A stretch of 64,000 nucleotides of DNA from Cohnella herbarum (GCF_012849095.1 NZ_CP051680.1:620001-684000); one strand, 5' to 3'; positions 43,541 through 54,393 are shown, numbered from the stretch's first letter. Made by a program: numbers and translations. The notes: generated by a model from the letters alone, not told the origin.

Positions 43541-45052
43541 ATGATGGCATTTAAGCTTGCGTTCATCGGCGCGGGGAGCATCGGCTTTACTCGCGGACTG
43601 CTTCGGGATTTATTGAGCGTACCCGAATTCAAGGATATCGAGGTTGCTTTTACGGACATTAATTCGCATAATCTCGAGATGGTAACCGAACTCTGTCAAC
43701 GGGATATTACGGAGAACGGATTATCGATCCGGATCCAGGCAACGACAGATCGGCGCGAGGCTTTAGCCGGAGCTAAGTACGTATTCTGCACAATACGCGT
43801 CGGAGGACTCGAAGCATTCGCGACGGACGTCGACATCCCGTTAAAATACGGAGTCGATCAATGCGTCGGCGACACGTTGTCGGCGGGCGGTATTATGTAC
43901 GGACAGCGCGGGATTTCGGAAATGCTTCGAATCTGCCAAGATATCCGCGAGGTCGCGGCGGATGACGTCTTGCTGTTGAACTACGCGAATCCGATGGCGA
44001 TGCTGACTTGGGCGTGCAATCAATACGGCGGCGTGCGAACGATCGGACTTTGCCATGGCGTACAGGGTGGGCATTGGCAGATCGCCGAGGCTTTCGGGTT
44101 GAAGAAAAAAGAAGTCGATATCATTTGCGCGGGCATTAACCACCAAACTTGGTATATTCAAATTCGTCATAACGGAGAAGATTTAACCGGGAAGCTGCTT
44201 GAAGCTTTCGAGAACCATCCGGATTTTAGCCGGACGGAGAAGGTTCGGATCGATATGCTGCGGAGGTTTGGTTACTACAGCACCGAGTCGAACGGTCATC
44301 TGAGCGAATATGTGCCATGGTACCGCAAACGTCCCGACGAGATCGAACAATGGATTGACCTCGGCAACTGGATTAACGGCGAGACGGGCGGGTATTTGCG
44401 CGTATGCACGGAGGGGCGTAATTGGTTCGAGACGGATTTCCCGAATTGGATGAAAGAGCCCGCGATGAAATACGCCACCGAAGAGCGGGGAGAAGAGCAT
44501 GGCTCCTACATTATCGAAGGATTGGAAACCGGCCGTGTATACCGTGGACATTTCAACGTGAGGAACAACGACGTGATCGCGAACTTGCCCGAGGATGCGA
44601 TTATCGAAGCGCCTGGGTACGTGGATCGCAACGGGATTTCCATGCCGCTCGTCGGGAAGTTGCCGCTTGGACCGGCCGCGGTATGCAATGTCAGCATTTC
44701 CGTACAGCGTCTGGCGGTCGAGGCGGCCGTCCATGGCGACGACAAGCTGCTTCGTCAAGCGTTCATGATGGATCCTTTGGTCGGAGCGGTGTGCAATCCG
44801 AAAGAGATTTGGCAAATGGTCGACGAGATGCTCGTCGCGCAAGAAAGCTGGTTGCCGCAGTATGGCGACGCGATCGCCGCAGCCAAGCAAAGACTCGCGT
44901 CCGGCAACCTGATCCCGACGAACGAAGGATATCGCGGCGCGGCGCGTTTGAAAGTCAAAACCGTAGAAGAGATGCAACAAGATCGCGATGCCGCCAACAA
45001 AAACGCCGGAGAATCCGACAAGGGCAAGGAGCGCACCAAGATCGGACATTAG
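43541..45052 (+). CDS. melA: GH4 family alpha-galactosidase/alpha-glucosidase (NAD- and Mn-dependent)
   Basis: 503 residues. GH4 enzymes use NAD+ and a divalent metal to oxidise C3 transiently and eliminate the glycosidic bond. Seen here are the Rossmann motif FIGAGSIGFTRGLLRDLL, TDINSHNLEM, the NYANPMAMLTWA loop, the metal-binding cysteine in GLCHGVQGG and the histidine in AGINHQTWY, typical for melibiase-type members. GGAGG lies six bases before the ATG. It follows an AraC regulator and ends in a terminator whose T-tract holds an insertion sequence. Symbol assigned on family similarity. Confidence 0.88.
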   Translation: MMAFKLAFIGAGSIGFTRGLLRDLLSVPEFKDIEVAFTDINSHNLEMVTELCQRDITENGLSIRIQATTDRREALAGAKYVFCTIRVGGLEAFATDVDIPLKYGVDQCVGDTLSAGGIMYGQRGISEMLRICQDIREVAADDVLLLNYANPMAMLTWACNQYGGVRTIGLCHGVQGGHWQIAEAFGLKKKEVDIICAGINHQTWYIQIRHNGEDLTGKLLEAFENHPDFSRTEKVRIDMLRRFGYYSTESNGHLSEYVPWYRKRPDEIEQWIDLGNWINGETGGYLRVCTEGRNWFETDFPNWMKEPAMKYATEERGEEHGSYIIEGLETGRVYRGHFNVRNNDVIANLPEDAIIEAPGYVDRNGISMPLVGKLPLGPAAVCNVSISVQRLAVEAAVHGDDKLLRQAFMMDPLVGAVCNPKEIWQMVDEMLVAQESWLPQYGDAIAAAKQRLASGNLIPTNEGYRGAARLKVKTVEEMQQDRDAANKNAGESDKGKERTKIGH

Positions 45053-45128
45053 GGAATTTTCGCGGAGCGGGGATGGATAGCGATATCACAAACTAAAGCC
45101 TCGTCTAAACAGCGAGAGGATTATGAGA

Positions 45129-45157
45129 ACGGCGCTCACGAGCGTCGTTTTTTTTTT
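45129..45157 (+). terminator. Terminator of the GH4 gene, invaded by an insertion sequence
   Basis: ACGGCGCT pairs with AGCGTCGT (one G-T) around CACG, followed by ten T. The insertion sequence begins right after the T-tract, and another eight T lie beyond its far end. Confidence 0.75.
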
Positions 45158-46751
45158 CTACGACTGACCAATTAACATGCAATACTTATTTTCAAGTGCT
45201 TGAAGATACTTTGCAGGGTTTCTTCTAAATCGTCGACGTTTGGTGGTTTCCTCTAATCGACGAAACCATCTTTGCCGCTCGTTTTGGAATTCGGCATAGC
45301 TTACACTTTGAAGTCGTTCAATGAGATTGCTTTGGCGGAGTGCATCATCGACGAACACAACAAACTCTCCGGAGCGGACGATATATTCGTTCCAGCTTCG
45401 GAGTCCTGTCATCCTACGGTGTCGTGTCTTCGTTTTACGAAAAAATCTTTCGTGGTCATTATTCGTACGATGAAGATAAGGGTAGTCGTAACAGGTAAAC
45501 AAACCCTTCCAAAACCCTTTTGTGTAACTCTTTAAATTAGATAACATCGGATGGTCGGATTCTTTTGAGTAAGTTACATCTAGCCATTGAAGTAAGCAAT
45601 GCATATGGAACCGTACGGAATCGCTGCTTTGGTCAACTGTGGGATTGAGGACGGTGGCGACATGCTGTAGAGCGTATGACCAGCGCTTTACTTCTTCATA
45701 CAATGAGCGATACTCTTCAAGTTTACTGAAAATTCTAAATACGTTTTGGAGTAGAGATGGCTCTTTTTTTACTCAGGCAGCTTAGCAGCGATGCCTGTAT
45801 GACTTCGGATGTTTCAAACACTCGAATGCCTGGCAAATCTAAAGGAGGGTTCCCATCTTCAAGTAGTACCGAGCGCACAGCGGCTAGATAATCCTTCGCA
45901 ATTTCTGAATCCTCGGAGTTGTCTTTAACCAGCTTCCGTTCAATAGCTCGGATTCCTCGGAGACTTTTCTTGATGCCGGTTTTTAATTTCCGATCCAGTT
46001 CTACAATGGGCTTGGCAATATCCTTCAAGTAATGATACTGGCAGTACTGATAGGGCACTTCAGGAAGCAGGGATTCCATGGCAAGCCGAATAGACTGTTG
46101 TCCGTCTGTCACGATTCCGATGATTGGAAATCCAAGATCGATAACGGGTTGAATAAGACTTTTTAGTTCTTCAGTAGAACTGCTTTTGACGTTCTTGGCG
46201 ACAAGAATCGTTCCGCTGAATACTTCTCGAATAACATACAGGGTTTCATTACCTTTCTCTGGCTGCACACCATCCATCGAGATCATAATTCCTTTACGTA
46301 GATCGACAACCTGCTTAAGCTGTTCTTTTACAAATTCCGTTACACTTGAACGCAATAGCGTCAGATAACGCTCATAAAGTCTTTGGGCATTTCGCTCTGA
46401 TGTGGCCACACCCCGTCCAGTTAGTTCTTCCGTGATCTCAGCTATGGTCATATGATGCTTGAAACGTAGCTGACCAACTAAAGCAAGCACGTCAAAACCA
46501 TATGAAGTGTGCTTCATAGCCAGTGAATCTGCTTCCACTGATTTGTAGTAGGTTTTTGGAAATGAACAGCTTGGATTTGCGCATACATAAGCCATGCTCC
46601 AAGCTTGAATGACACCATGTAAGGTGGATATATTTTTCTTCCAAGCTGTGTGACTTCGTTTCAACTTTCCACCACATTGAACACAACAAGTAACTTCTGG
46701 TTTAAAGTAAATCTTTTGTTCCGGAATGATTCGGTTCTTAGGCAATGGCAT
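45158..46751 (-). pseudogene. DDE-type transposase, frame broken at an A7 run
   Basis: The N-terminal frame (338 residues, 46751-45735) has a zinc-finger-like CVQCGGKLKR...CANPSC, a helix-turn-helix region (ITEELTGRGVATSERNAQRLYERY) and probable catalytic aspartates in ISMDGVQPEKG and GIVTDGQQS. The C-terminal frame (45703-45158) has NNDHERFFRKTKTRHRRMTG with the likely catalytic glutamate. They join if one A is dropped from the AAAAAAA on the minus strand near 45764-45770 (SKK-EPSLLQNVFRIFSKLEEYRSLYEEVKR). Either the copy is dead, it relies on transcriptional slippage at A7, or the base count is wrong. Confidence 0.8.
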
Positions 46752-46833
46752 GAGAAACCTCCGTCAAAGTGAGTTCTAATTATCTTCGACAGAGGCTAAT
46801 GGAAATCCTTGTTAGTTAATTCGTCAGTCGTAG
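45158..46833 (-). mobile_element. Insertion sequence (1676 bp) with 19-bp inverted repeats, family not assigned
   Basis: Left end CTACGACTGACCAATTAAC (45158-45176) and right end, reverse complement CTACGACTGACGAATTAAC (46815-46833), match at 18 of 19 bases. Eight or more T flank both ends, consistent with an 8-bp target duplication inside a T-tract. It contains one transposase gene in two frames. The zinc-finger start and DDE-type motifs suggest an ISL3/ISLre2-like group, but I cannot assign it firmly. Confidence 0.8.
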
Positions 46834-46983
46834 TTTTTTTTGGAGTACTCGACCTCAGAAAAGTTGGCATGAAATTATGACAACATATTAAAAGAATAAC
46901 GATAAATATTGTGTCATAAATAGGATTGTGGTATACCATAAATAGCGAGGATAAGCTCAGTTTCAGAGGGGGATATAAAGTAG

Positions 46984-47637
46984 ATGAAATTTTATTTGGA
47001 TACTGGTAATGTGGAAGAGATTAAACGTATCGTCAAATTGGGATTAGTGGACGGCGTAACGACGAACCCAAGCTTGATCGCCAAAGAAGGCCGGGTTTTC
47101 AAAGACGTCATTCAAGAGATTTGCGCTATCGTTAAAGGACCCGTCAGCGCGGAAGTGATCAGCCTCGACGTTGAAGGCATGCTGAAGGAAGCGCACGAGA
47201 TCGCGCAATGGGCACCTAACGTCGTAATCAAGCTTCCGATGACGGAAGCCGGACTCGAAGCGACGCACCAACTGGCATCGGAAGGCATTAAGACGAACGT
47301 CACGCTGATCTTCAGCGTTGCGCAAGGTTTGCTAGCCGCGAAAGCCGGCGCGACTTTCATTAGTCCGTTCGTAGGACGCTTGGACGATATTAGCGTGGAC
47401 GGCATGGCGCTGGTGAGGAATTTGCGACAAGTACTGGACCAATACGGTCTGGCATCCGAGATTATCGCCGCGAGCATTCGGAACGTCGGCCATTTCGAAC
47501 AAGCTGCCTTAGCGGGCGCTCATATCGCTACCATTCCCGGAACGCTTCTCCCGGTGCTGTGGAAACATCCGTTGACGGATAGCGGAATCGAACGATTCCT
47601 GAAGGATTGGGAGAAAGTAGCTTCCATACAAGGTTGA
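46984..47637 (+). CDS. fsa: Fructose-6-phosphate aldolase / transaldolase-like protein
   Basis: 217 residues, class I aldolase of the small transaldolase family. [28 protein letters not shown], the Schiff-base lysine K83 in [24 protein letters not shown] and FVGRLDDI are diagnostic. It reversibly splits fructose-6-phosphate or transfers dihydroxyacetone units; which reaction dominates is not clear from sequence. GAGGGGGA lies upstream of the ATG. It precedes ccpN by about 70 bp. Confidence 0.9.
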   Translation: MKFYLDTGNVEEIKRIVKLGLVDGVTTNPSLIAKEGRVFKDVIQEICAIVKGPVSAEVISLDVEGMLKEAHEIAQWAPNVVIKLPMTEAGLEATHQLASEGIKTNVTLIFSVAQGLLAAKAGATFISPFVGRLDDISVDGMALVRNLRQVLDQYGLASEIIAASIRNVGHFEQAALAGAHIATIPGTLLPVLWKHPLTDSGIERFLKDWEKVASIQG

Positions 47638-47707
47638 TCAATGCCGATTCGCAGCTTAACGACCGACCGCTATTCGTTCGAAAGAGTAATGAAGGAGTGA
47701 GATAGTT

Positions 47708-48349
47708 ATCGAACTCACGGTTAGACAGTTATCGATTACCGAGATCGTCAAAAAACACGCCCCCATCACCGGCGAGCAAATCGCCGAGTGTTTGGGGATC
47801 AGCCGTCCGACCATCCGGTCGGACTTATCTGTATTAGTGATGCTCGGTTATATCGACGCCAAGCCGAAGGTGGGTTATTTTCTAGGCAAGGTTATGACCT
47901 CTACGGGACAGCAAAGCGAGAAACTCATGAATCTGAAGGTCAAAGATGTCATGAACCGACCGGTCGTCATTGTCGAGAGCGCGACGGTAAACGATGCCGT
48001 CATTTCCTTGTTCGTGGAAAATACCGGGTTTCTGACCGTTACGGACGAGCAGGGTGCGCTTACGGGCATGGTTTCTCTAAAGGATCTGCTGAAGGTCACT
48101 TTAGGCAATCCGAACGCTGCCGCCATTCCGATCAGTATGGTCATGACAAGAGTGCCTCGTCTGGTGTTCGTTACTCCCGATGACACTTTGCTGGAAGCCG
48201 CTAAGAAAATGCTGAATCATCAAGTGGTGGGCATGCCCGTCGTGAACGCTCACGGTGATCGCGGCCAACTCGAGGTCGTCGGAAGAATTACAAAAACCAA
48301 TATGACGCAAGCATTGGTGGATTTGACCTCGGGGTTTATTGCTGAGTAG
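47708..48349 (+). CDS. ccpN: CcpN-type transcriptional repressor (winged HTH plus CBS domains), start codon unusual
   Basis: In Bacillus CcpN represses gluconeogenic genes. Here the helix-turn-helix (about 8-55, ITEIVKKHAPITGEQIAECLG, ISRPTIRSDLSVLVMLGYID) precedes two CBS motifs (about 78-205, VKDVMNRPVVIVES, VSMVMTRVPRLVFV-type). The next gene is the PPDK regulator, as in B. subtilis. The only ATG/GTG/TTG in frame after the stop at 47690 is a TTG at 47792, which would delete half the HTH. AAGGAG (47692-47697) points to 47708, whose codon is ATC; that start gives 213 residues, close to the usual length. A missing G giving TTG-ATC is an alternative. Confidence 0.82.
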   Translation: MELTVRQLSITEIVKKHAPITGEQIAECLGISRPTIRSDLSVLVMLGYIDAKPKVGYFLGKVMTSTGQQSEKLMNLKVKDVMNRPVVIVESATVNDAVISLFVENTGFLTVTDEQGALTGMVSLKDLLKVTLGNPNAAAIPISMVMTRVPRLVFVTPDDTLLEAAKKMLNHQVVGMPVVNAHGDRGQLEVVGRITKTNMTQALVDLTSGFIAE

Positions 48350-48360
48350 GGGGAAATGGG

Positions 48361-49170
48361 ATGTCGGAGCAACGACAGAAAATCATATACGTATGTTCGG
48401 ATGCCGTAGGGGAAACCGCGGAAGCCGTCGCGAGGGCGACTGCCCGACAATTCGCGACCGAGCAGGTTAAGATCAAAAGGTACGGAAACCTCAAACATGA
48501 AGACGAGATCAAGGCGATCATCCTAGAGGCGCTCTCGGCGGGCGGCTTCATTGCCTATACCCTCGTTCAACCGGAGCTTCGCGAGACGATGAGGGAAGAG
48601 ACGATCCGTCTTGGTGTTCGCGCAGTCGATGTCATGGGGCCGATGATGCAAGCTTTTATCGACACGTTTAATGATTCTCCCAAATATAAGCCCGGCTTGC
48701 TGCATGAGATGGATGAAAACTATTATCGTAAAATCGAGGCGATCGAATTCGCGGTTAAGTACGATGACGGTAAAGATTCCAGGGGATTGTTGCAAGCGCA
48801 GGTCGTGCTGGTAGGCGTATCGCGAACTTCGAAAACGCCGCTAAGCATCTATTTGGCGCATAAAGGGATCAAGACGGCCAACTATCCGCTTACGATCGAG
48901 GTAAAGCCGCCTCAAGAACTGTTCGCTGCGTCCAGTAGGTTGGTCGTTGGATTGACGATGCAGCCTGAACGGCTGCTCAAGATTCGCACGGAACGCTTAA
49001 AAGCTTTGGGATTGCCGAGCCAAGCCAACTATGCTTCGATGGATCGTATTGAGAAGGAGCTCCTATTCGCTTCCGATATCATGGATCGATTGAAATGTCC
49101 GGTCATCGACGTGACCGAGAAAGCGATCGAAGAGACGGCGGGACTGATCATGGAGCTCATGACTCCTTGA
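48361..49170 (+). CDS. Pyruvate, phosphate dikinase / PEP synthase regulatory protein (DUF299, YqfL-like)
   Basis: 269 residues. This bifunctional kinase/pyrophosphorylase switches PPDK or PEP synthase off and on by threonine phosphorylation. Diagnostic features are IIYVCSDAVGETAEAVARA at the N-terminus, the P-loop-like GVSRTSKTPLSIYLA (about 152-166), KTANYPLTIEVKPP and the C-terminal CPVIDVTEKAIEETAGLIM. GGGGGAAATGGG precedes the ATG. It lies 11 bp after ccpN, the same arrangement as ccpN-yqfL in B. subtilis, linking gluconeogenic control with PEP formation. Confidence 0.93.
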   Translation: MSEQRQKIIYVCSDAVGETAEAVARATARQFATEQVKIKRYGNLKHEDEIKAIILEALSAGGFIAYTLVQPELRETMREETIRLGVRAVDVMGPMMQAFIDTFNDSPKYKPGLLHEMDENYYRKIEAIEFAVKYDDGKDSRGLLQAQVVLVGVSRTSKTPLSIYLAHKGIKTANYPLTIEVKPPQELFAASSRLVVGLTMQPERLLKIRTERLKALGLPSQANYASMDRIEKELLFASDIMDRLKCPVIDVTEKAIEETAGLIMELMTP

Positions 49171-49177
49171 AAAATAA

Positions 49178-49227
49178 CCGCCCGCGGACAGGAAGAAACG
49201 ATATCTTCCCGTCCGCGGGCGGTTTTT
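49178..49227. terminator. Bidirectional terminator between yqfL-like and betaine-transporter genes
   Basis: CCGCCCGCGGAC pairs with GTCCGCGGGCGG, and inside it GGAAGA faces TCTTCC; TTTTT follows on plus and TTATTTTT on minus. Very stable. Confidence 0.92.
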
Positions 49228-49231
49228 CCGT

Positions 49232-50968
49232 TCAAGACCGTTTCAACTGTTCGATGGATTGAACGTCCATATAGTTCGGAACGACGAATCCTAATTTCGT
49301 CCCGGCTAAGTTAGAACCTAAATCCTCGAATTTTCCTTTATATTTATCGTAATAGTCGATCGAAGTCGTAGGCAACCACGCAGCGACCATTGCGTCCGCA
49401 TCTCCGTTCGCGATACCTGCCCACATGGGTCCGATTTCTACTTGGAGCATGTCGACCTTGTATCCGAGCTTGGACTCTAATACGGCTTTAACGACGTTCG
49501 TGCTGGCGATCTCCGAGTCCCATGCGACGTAAGCCAGCTTGAGGCGTTCGCCTGAAGCCGGAGGAACGTCCTTGATCCATTCGGCGACAATCTCTGGATT
49601 ATCCACTACCCATTTCTCGGCGGCCGCTTCCGGACTTGTCCCGCCGCTGATTAGAGTCATGACTTTTTCCATATCGGACGGTTCCCAATGAAATTGTTGG
49701 AGCATCCGATACGCCGAAGGTTTATCCTTGCCAAGCCCTAGTCGGGAGATCGTATGGATTTCTTCGCTTTCCCCGAAAGACTTTTTAGGATCCTCCAAAT
49801 ACTTCAACTTGTATTTGACGAACATCCAGTGCGGGGTCCATCCCGTGACGATGATAGGCTCTTCGTTCTTGTAAGCCTTGTCCAATGCGGCCGTCATTGC
49901 CGTCCCCGATCCTTCCAACAAAGTCCAGCCGTCCAGACCGTAATCCTGGATAGCTTTCGCCGACGCTTTCATTAGGCCCGAACCCGGATCGATCCCGATG
50001 ATGCGAAAACCGACTTGCTCGCCAACGCGATTTCCTCCGCTTTTCTCCTCATTTGAAGCGCTGCTGTATATCCAAGCTGCAACTAATACGATGACCAAGC
50101 TTCCGGCGATCCACGAGGCGCTTCTTAGCCAGCTTTTACTTTTCCGGCGATTCGGACTTACAAGCTTCTGGGACATCCGGTCCATTAAGATAGCCAGAAT
50201 AACGACGGCAAGTCCAGCCTCGAAGCCCTTCCCCGTGTTGAGCTGCGTTACGGACCGGTACACGTCCGCTCCGACCCCTTGCGCGCCGATCATGGAGGCG
50301 ATGACAACCATGGATAAGGAAAGCATGATCGTTTGATTGATTCCGGCCATCATGTTCGGCAGCGCCAACGGAATCTGAACTTGAAATAACTTCTGCCCCG
50401 GAGTAGAACCGAAGGCATCGGCGGCTTCGATCAGATCTTCCGGTACTTGACGGATTCCGAGATTCGTTAACCGGATAGTGGGCGCGATGGAGAAAATAAC
50501 AGAAGCGATAACCCCCGGTACGACGCCTAGTCCGAAAAAGGTAACGGCCGGAATCAGATAAACGAACGCGGGCATCGTCTGCATGAAATCGAGCAACGGA
50601 GTTAACGTATTCTGAACGCTTCGCGATCTAGCGCATGCGATTCCAAGCGGAAGACCAAGGACGAGAGAAACGAGCGAAGCGGTTAGCACGAGAGCGGTCG
50701 TATCCATCGTAGGAGACCAGAATCCCAAGTTCCAGATGAGCAGAAGACCGATTAACGCGAACAAAGCTAACGTCCAGCGTCCTAACCGGTAAGCCAGCAA
50801 GGTAAGAAGCGCGATAATGATCCATGCGGGCAACAGATGCAGAAGGGAGGAGAAGGCGTTAACCGTCCCGCCTATGATGGCGGATAGAAGATCGAACAGA
50901 AAGCTGAAATTCGTGCCAAGCCATTCGACGATCGTTTCCACCCATCGATCGAGAGGAATCTTATGCAT
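49232..50968 (-). CDS. Glycine betaine/proline ABC transporter, fused permease and substrate-binding protein
   Basis: 578 residues. The first about 275 form a permease with some six helices and the docking loop VPEDLIEAADAFGSTPGQKLFQVQIPLALPNMMAG; after a further helix (about 290-307) comes an OpuAC-type binding domain (about 320-578) with GWTLLEGSGTAMTAAL, IIVTGWTPHWMFVKYKLKYLEDP and VAAWLPTTS, including tryptophans that cage quaternary ammonium. It imports osmoprotectants. The fused form is known from OpuA systems of some Gram-positives. Its start overlaps the ATPase gene by 8 bp. Confidence 0.9.
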   Translation of the reverse strand: MHKIPLDRWVETIVEWLGTNFSFLFDLLSAIIGGTVNAFSSLLHLLPAWIIIALLTLLAYRLGRWTLALFALIGLLLIWNLGFWSPTMDTTALVLTASLVSLVLGLPLGIACARSRSVQNTLTPLLDFMQTMPAFVYLIPAVTFFGLGVVPGVIASVIFSIAPTIRLTNLGIRQVPEDLIEAADAFGSTPGQKLFQVQIPLALPNMMAGINQTIMLSLSMVVIASMIGAQGVGADVYRSVTQLNTGKGFEAGLAVVILAILMDRMSQKLVSPNRRKSKSWLRSASWIAGSLVIVLVAAWIYSSASNEEKSGGNRVGEQVGFRIIGIDPGSGLMKASAKAIQDYGLDGWTLLEGSGTAMTAALDKAYKNEEPIIVTGWTPHWMFVKYKLKYLEDPKKSFGESEEIHTISRLGLGKDKPSAYRMLQQFHWEPSDMEKVMTLISGGTSPEAAAEKWVVDNPEIVAEWIKDVPPASGERLKLAYVAWDSEIASTNVVKAVLESKLGYKVDMLQVEIGPMWAGIANGDADAMVAAWLPTTSIDYYDKYKGKFEDLGSNLAGTKLGFVVPNYMDVQSIEQLKRS

Positions 50969-52169
50969 GCGGAGGCCCTCCAGTCACGTTGTCGTCGGAG
51001 TTGCCGGACAGGGCGGACAGGACGGCTCCTCTTACGATAATGCCGAGCAACCGTCCGTTATCGCTTACGACCGCAGCGGGGATACGGCTGCTTCCGACGA
51101 TCTCGAACAGCTCATTTAAATGCTGATCGGGACGGAAAGTCGGAACGTCTTGGATCGCGATATCCATTAAAGTTTGTCCGCTTTTGATCGCAGCTGCGGC
51201 GTCTTCCGCCGTTATGACTCCGATAAGCTTCTTCGCTCTATCGACAAGATAGAGATTGGAAACTCCGCTATCTCGCATGAGCTGCAACGCTACCCTAGGG
51301 CCGCGATCGGGGCTGATCGTCTCGGGTCTGCGCATGACATGGGAAGCCGTCAGCACTTTGGACAGATCGACGTCTTCCACGAAACGTTCGACGAATTTAT
51401 TGGCCGGATTGATCATGATTTCTTCCGGCGTGCCGATCTGCACGACCGATCCGTCGCGCATGAGAGCTACCCGATCTCCGATCCGGAGCGCTTCATCCAG
51501 GTCGTGCGTGATGAAAATAATCGTTTTCTTCATATTATGTTGAAGCTCGAGCAGTTCGTCTTGCATATCCTTGCGAATAAGCGGGTCCAAGGCGCTGAAC
51601 GCCTCGTCCATCAGAAGAATATCCGGCTCGTTGGCAAGCGCCCGGGCAAGCCCGACCCGCTGCTGCATGCCTCCGCTAAGCTGATCGGGATAACGGGATT
51701 CCAGCCCTTCCAGCCCGACAAGCTTAAGAGAACTCATCGCTTTCTCGAGTCGGGTTTGCTTTTCCGTTCCTCTGACTTCCAAACCGTATTCGACGTTCTC
51801 GATCACGGTCTTGTGGGGGAAGAGCGCGAACTTCTGAAACACCATAGCCATGCTCCGGCGCCGGACTTCCCGAAGCTGCTGCGCGTTCAAGGTGACGATA
51901 TCTTTGCCGTGGATCAATACGCTGCCGCTTGTCGGCTCGATCAAACGATTTAATAGCCGAACCAAAGTCGACTTTCCGCTTCCGGAGAGTCCCATGATCA
52001 CGAAGATTTCGCCTTCCTCGATGCGAAAGCTAACGCGATTGACGCCGACCGTCATTTTCGTTTTTTCGAATATCGCTTTTTTGCTAAGACCTTGGCCGAG
52101 GAGTTCTAGAGCCTTCTCCGGCTCGGCTCCGAAGATTTTCGTTAGTTCCTTTACCTCTACAATGGGCAT
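50961..52169 (-). CDS. opuAA: Glycine betaine/proline ABC transporter ATP-binding protein with CBS domains
   Basis: 402 residues: Walker A GLSGSGKSTL, Q-loop MVFQKFALFPHKTV, signature LSGGMQQRVGLARAL, Walker B ILLMDEAFSALD, H-loop FITHDLDEAL, then two CBS motifs (about 275-395) that in this family sense ionic strength. It powers the fused permease/binding protein encoded by the overlapping downstream gene. GGAGG precedes the ATG at 52169. Symbol given by similarity to B. subtilis OpuAA. Confidence 0.93.
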   Translation of the reverse strand: MPIVEVKELTKIFGAEPEKALELLGQGLSKKAIFEKTKMTVGVNRVSFRIEEGEIFVIMGLSGSGKSTLVRLLNRLIEPTSGSVLIHGKDIVTLNAQQLREVRRRSMAMVFQKFALFPHKTVIENVEYGLEVRGTEKQTRLEKAMSSLKLVGLEGLESRYPDQLSGGMQQRVGLARALANEPDILLMDEAFSALDPLIRKDMQDELLELQHNMKKTIIFITHDLDEALRIGDRVALMRDGSVVQIGTPEEIMINPANKFVERFVEDVDLSKVLTASHVMRRPETISPDRGPRVALQLMRDSGVSNLYLVDRAKKLIGVITAEDAAAAIKSGQTLMDIAIQDVPTFRPDQHLNELFEIVGSSRIPAAVVSDNGRLLGIIVRGAVLSALSGNSDDNVTGGPPHA

Positions 52170-52273
52170 AATACCTCCGCGTACGTAACGATCTGGTCGT
52201 TGCTAGTTGGAGTTAGAATAAGCATTCTAAGGTAAAAATACACATGGGTTTAGACGAGCCAGGCAAGCAACGA

Positions 52274-52334
52274 CGAACAAAGCCTGGGTCAACCGAAGGA
52301 TGCGATATCCCATGGTTCACTCAGGCTTTGTTCG
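52274..52334. terminator. Long-loop terminator between the LytTR gene and the betaine operon
   Basis: CGAACAAAGCCTG pairs with CAGGCTTTGTTCG; the 35-base loop contains a smaller stem. It lies just downstream of the LytTR stop and upstream of opuAA. The betaine operon promoter should lie in 52170-52270, but no clear hexamers are seen. Confidence 0.75.
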
Positions 52335-52364
52335 TTTGAATTGCGTTTCGGTTTAGTAGACCGC

Positions 52365-52685
52365 TTATTGATCGATTAATTGGCGAATCATCTGTTGTTT
52401 GCGTTGGGAGCAGGATAGGCGTTTGGAAGTATCTCCGAAGAAAATATGGTGCTCACCGATGACTGAAATGTTCCGAACGTTCACATAACAATCCGATGAA
52501 ACGCGGAAAAACGTGGTGGAATCCGCAATCAGGCGGTTTCTTTCGTCGGCGGACATTCTCTTTTTGATGTTGTAATTCCGTCCGTGAAAGCTGATTAATC
52601 CATGTGCTCCTACTTTGAAGAACAACGTGTCTTGTCGAGCGTCAAAATCCTCATACACATTTTTCTCCTGCAGTGCTGCATTCAT
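52365..52685 (-). CDS. Stand-alone LytTR DNA-binding domain protein
   Basis: 106 residues, essentially only a LytTR domain: DTLFFKVGAHGLISFHGRNYNIKKRM, FFRVSSDCYVNVRNISVIGEHHIFF and the closing RLSCSQRKQQMIRQL. LytTR domains bind direct repeats in promoters, normally attached to a receiver or membrane part; neither is present. GGGGGAA lies upstream of the ATG at 52685. A near-consensus cre site overlaps its promoter, so it may be under catabolite control. Targets are unknown. Confidence 0.82.
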   Translation of the reverse strand: MNAALQEKNVYEDFDARQDTLFFKVGAHGLISFHGRNYNIKKRMSADERNRLIADSTTFFRVSSDCYVNVRNISVIGEHHIFFGDTSKRLSCSQRKQQMIRQLIDQ

Positions 52686-52716
52686 CGTTCCAATTCCCCC
52701 TTAGAATGATGTTGCT

Positions 52717-52735
52717 TGGTAGCGCTTTCAGTATA
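52717..52735 (-). promoter_or_regulatory. Near-consensus cre site overlapping the -10 of the LytTR gene
   Basis: Read on the minus strand, TGAAAGCGCTACCA (52730-52717) matches the cre consensus at 13 of 14 positions. It starts within the last base of a TATACT -10 hexamer (52735-52730). CcpA bound here would repress; this is inferred from the known Bacillus system. Confidence 0.6.
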
Positions 52736-52790
52736 GCATAGATTTTTACGTTTTGGGTAACTTTCCTAAAAAAATTATAATAAGTCACAA

Positions 52791-52844
52791 CAAAAAATTT
52801 AGCCCCGAAGAAACGATCGAATTTCCGATGTTCCTTCGAGGCTA
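52791..52844 (-). terminator. Terminator of the GH51 gene
   Basis: On the minus strand TAGCCTCGAAGG faces CTTCGGGGCTA with one mismatch (and a short loop stem), followed by AAATTTTTTG. Confidence 0.75.
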
Positions 52845-52851
52845 TCTGTTT

Positions 52852-54393
<1,542 letters not shown>

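Noticed and set aside
44183..45049. Minus-strand frame opposite the GH4 gene
   Set aside because: Antisense shadow of a well-recognised GH4 enzyme; composition is typical of reverse frames in this genome.
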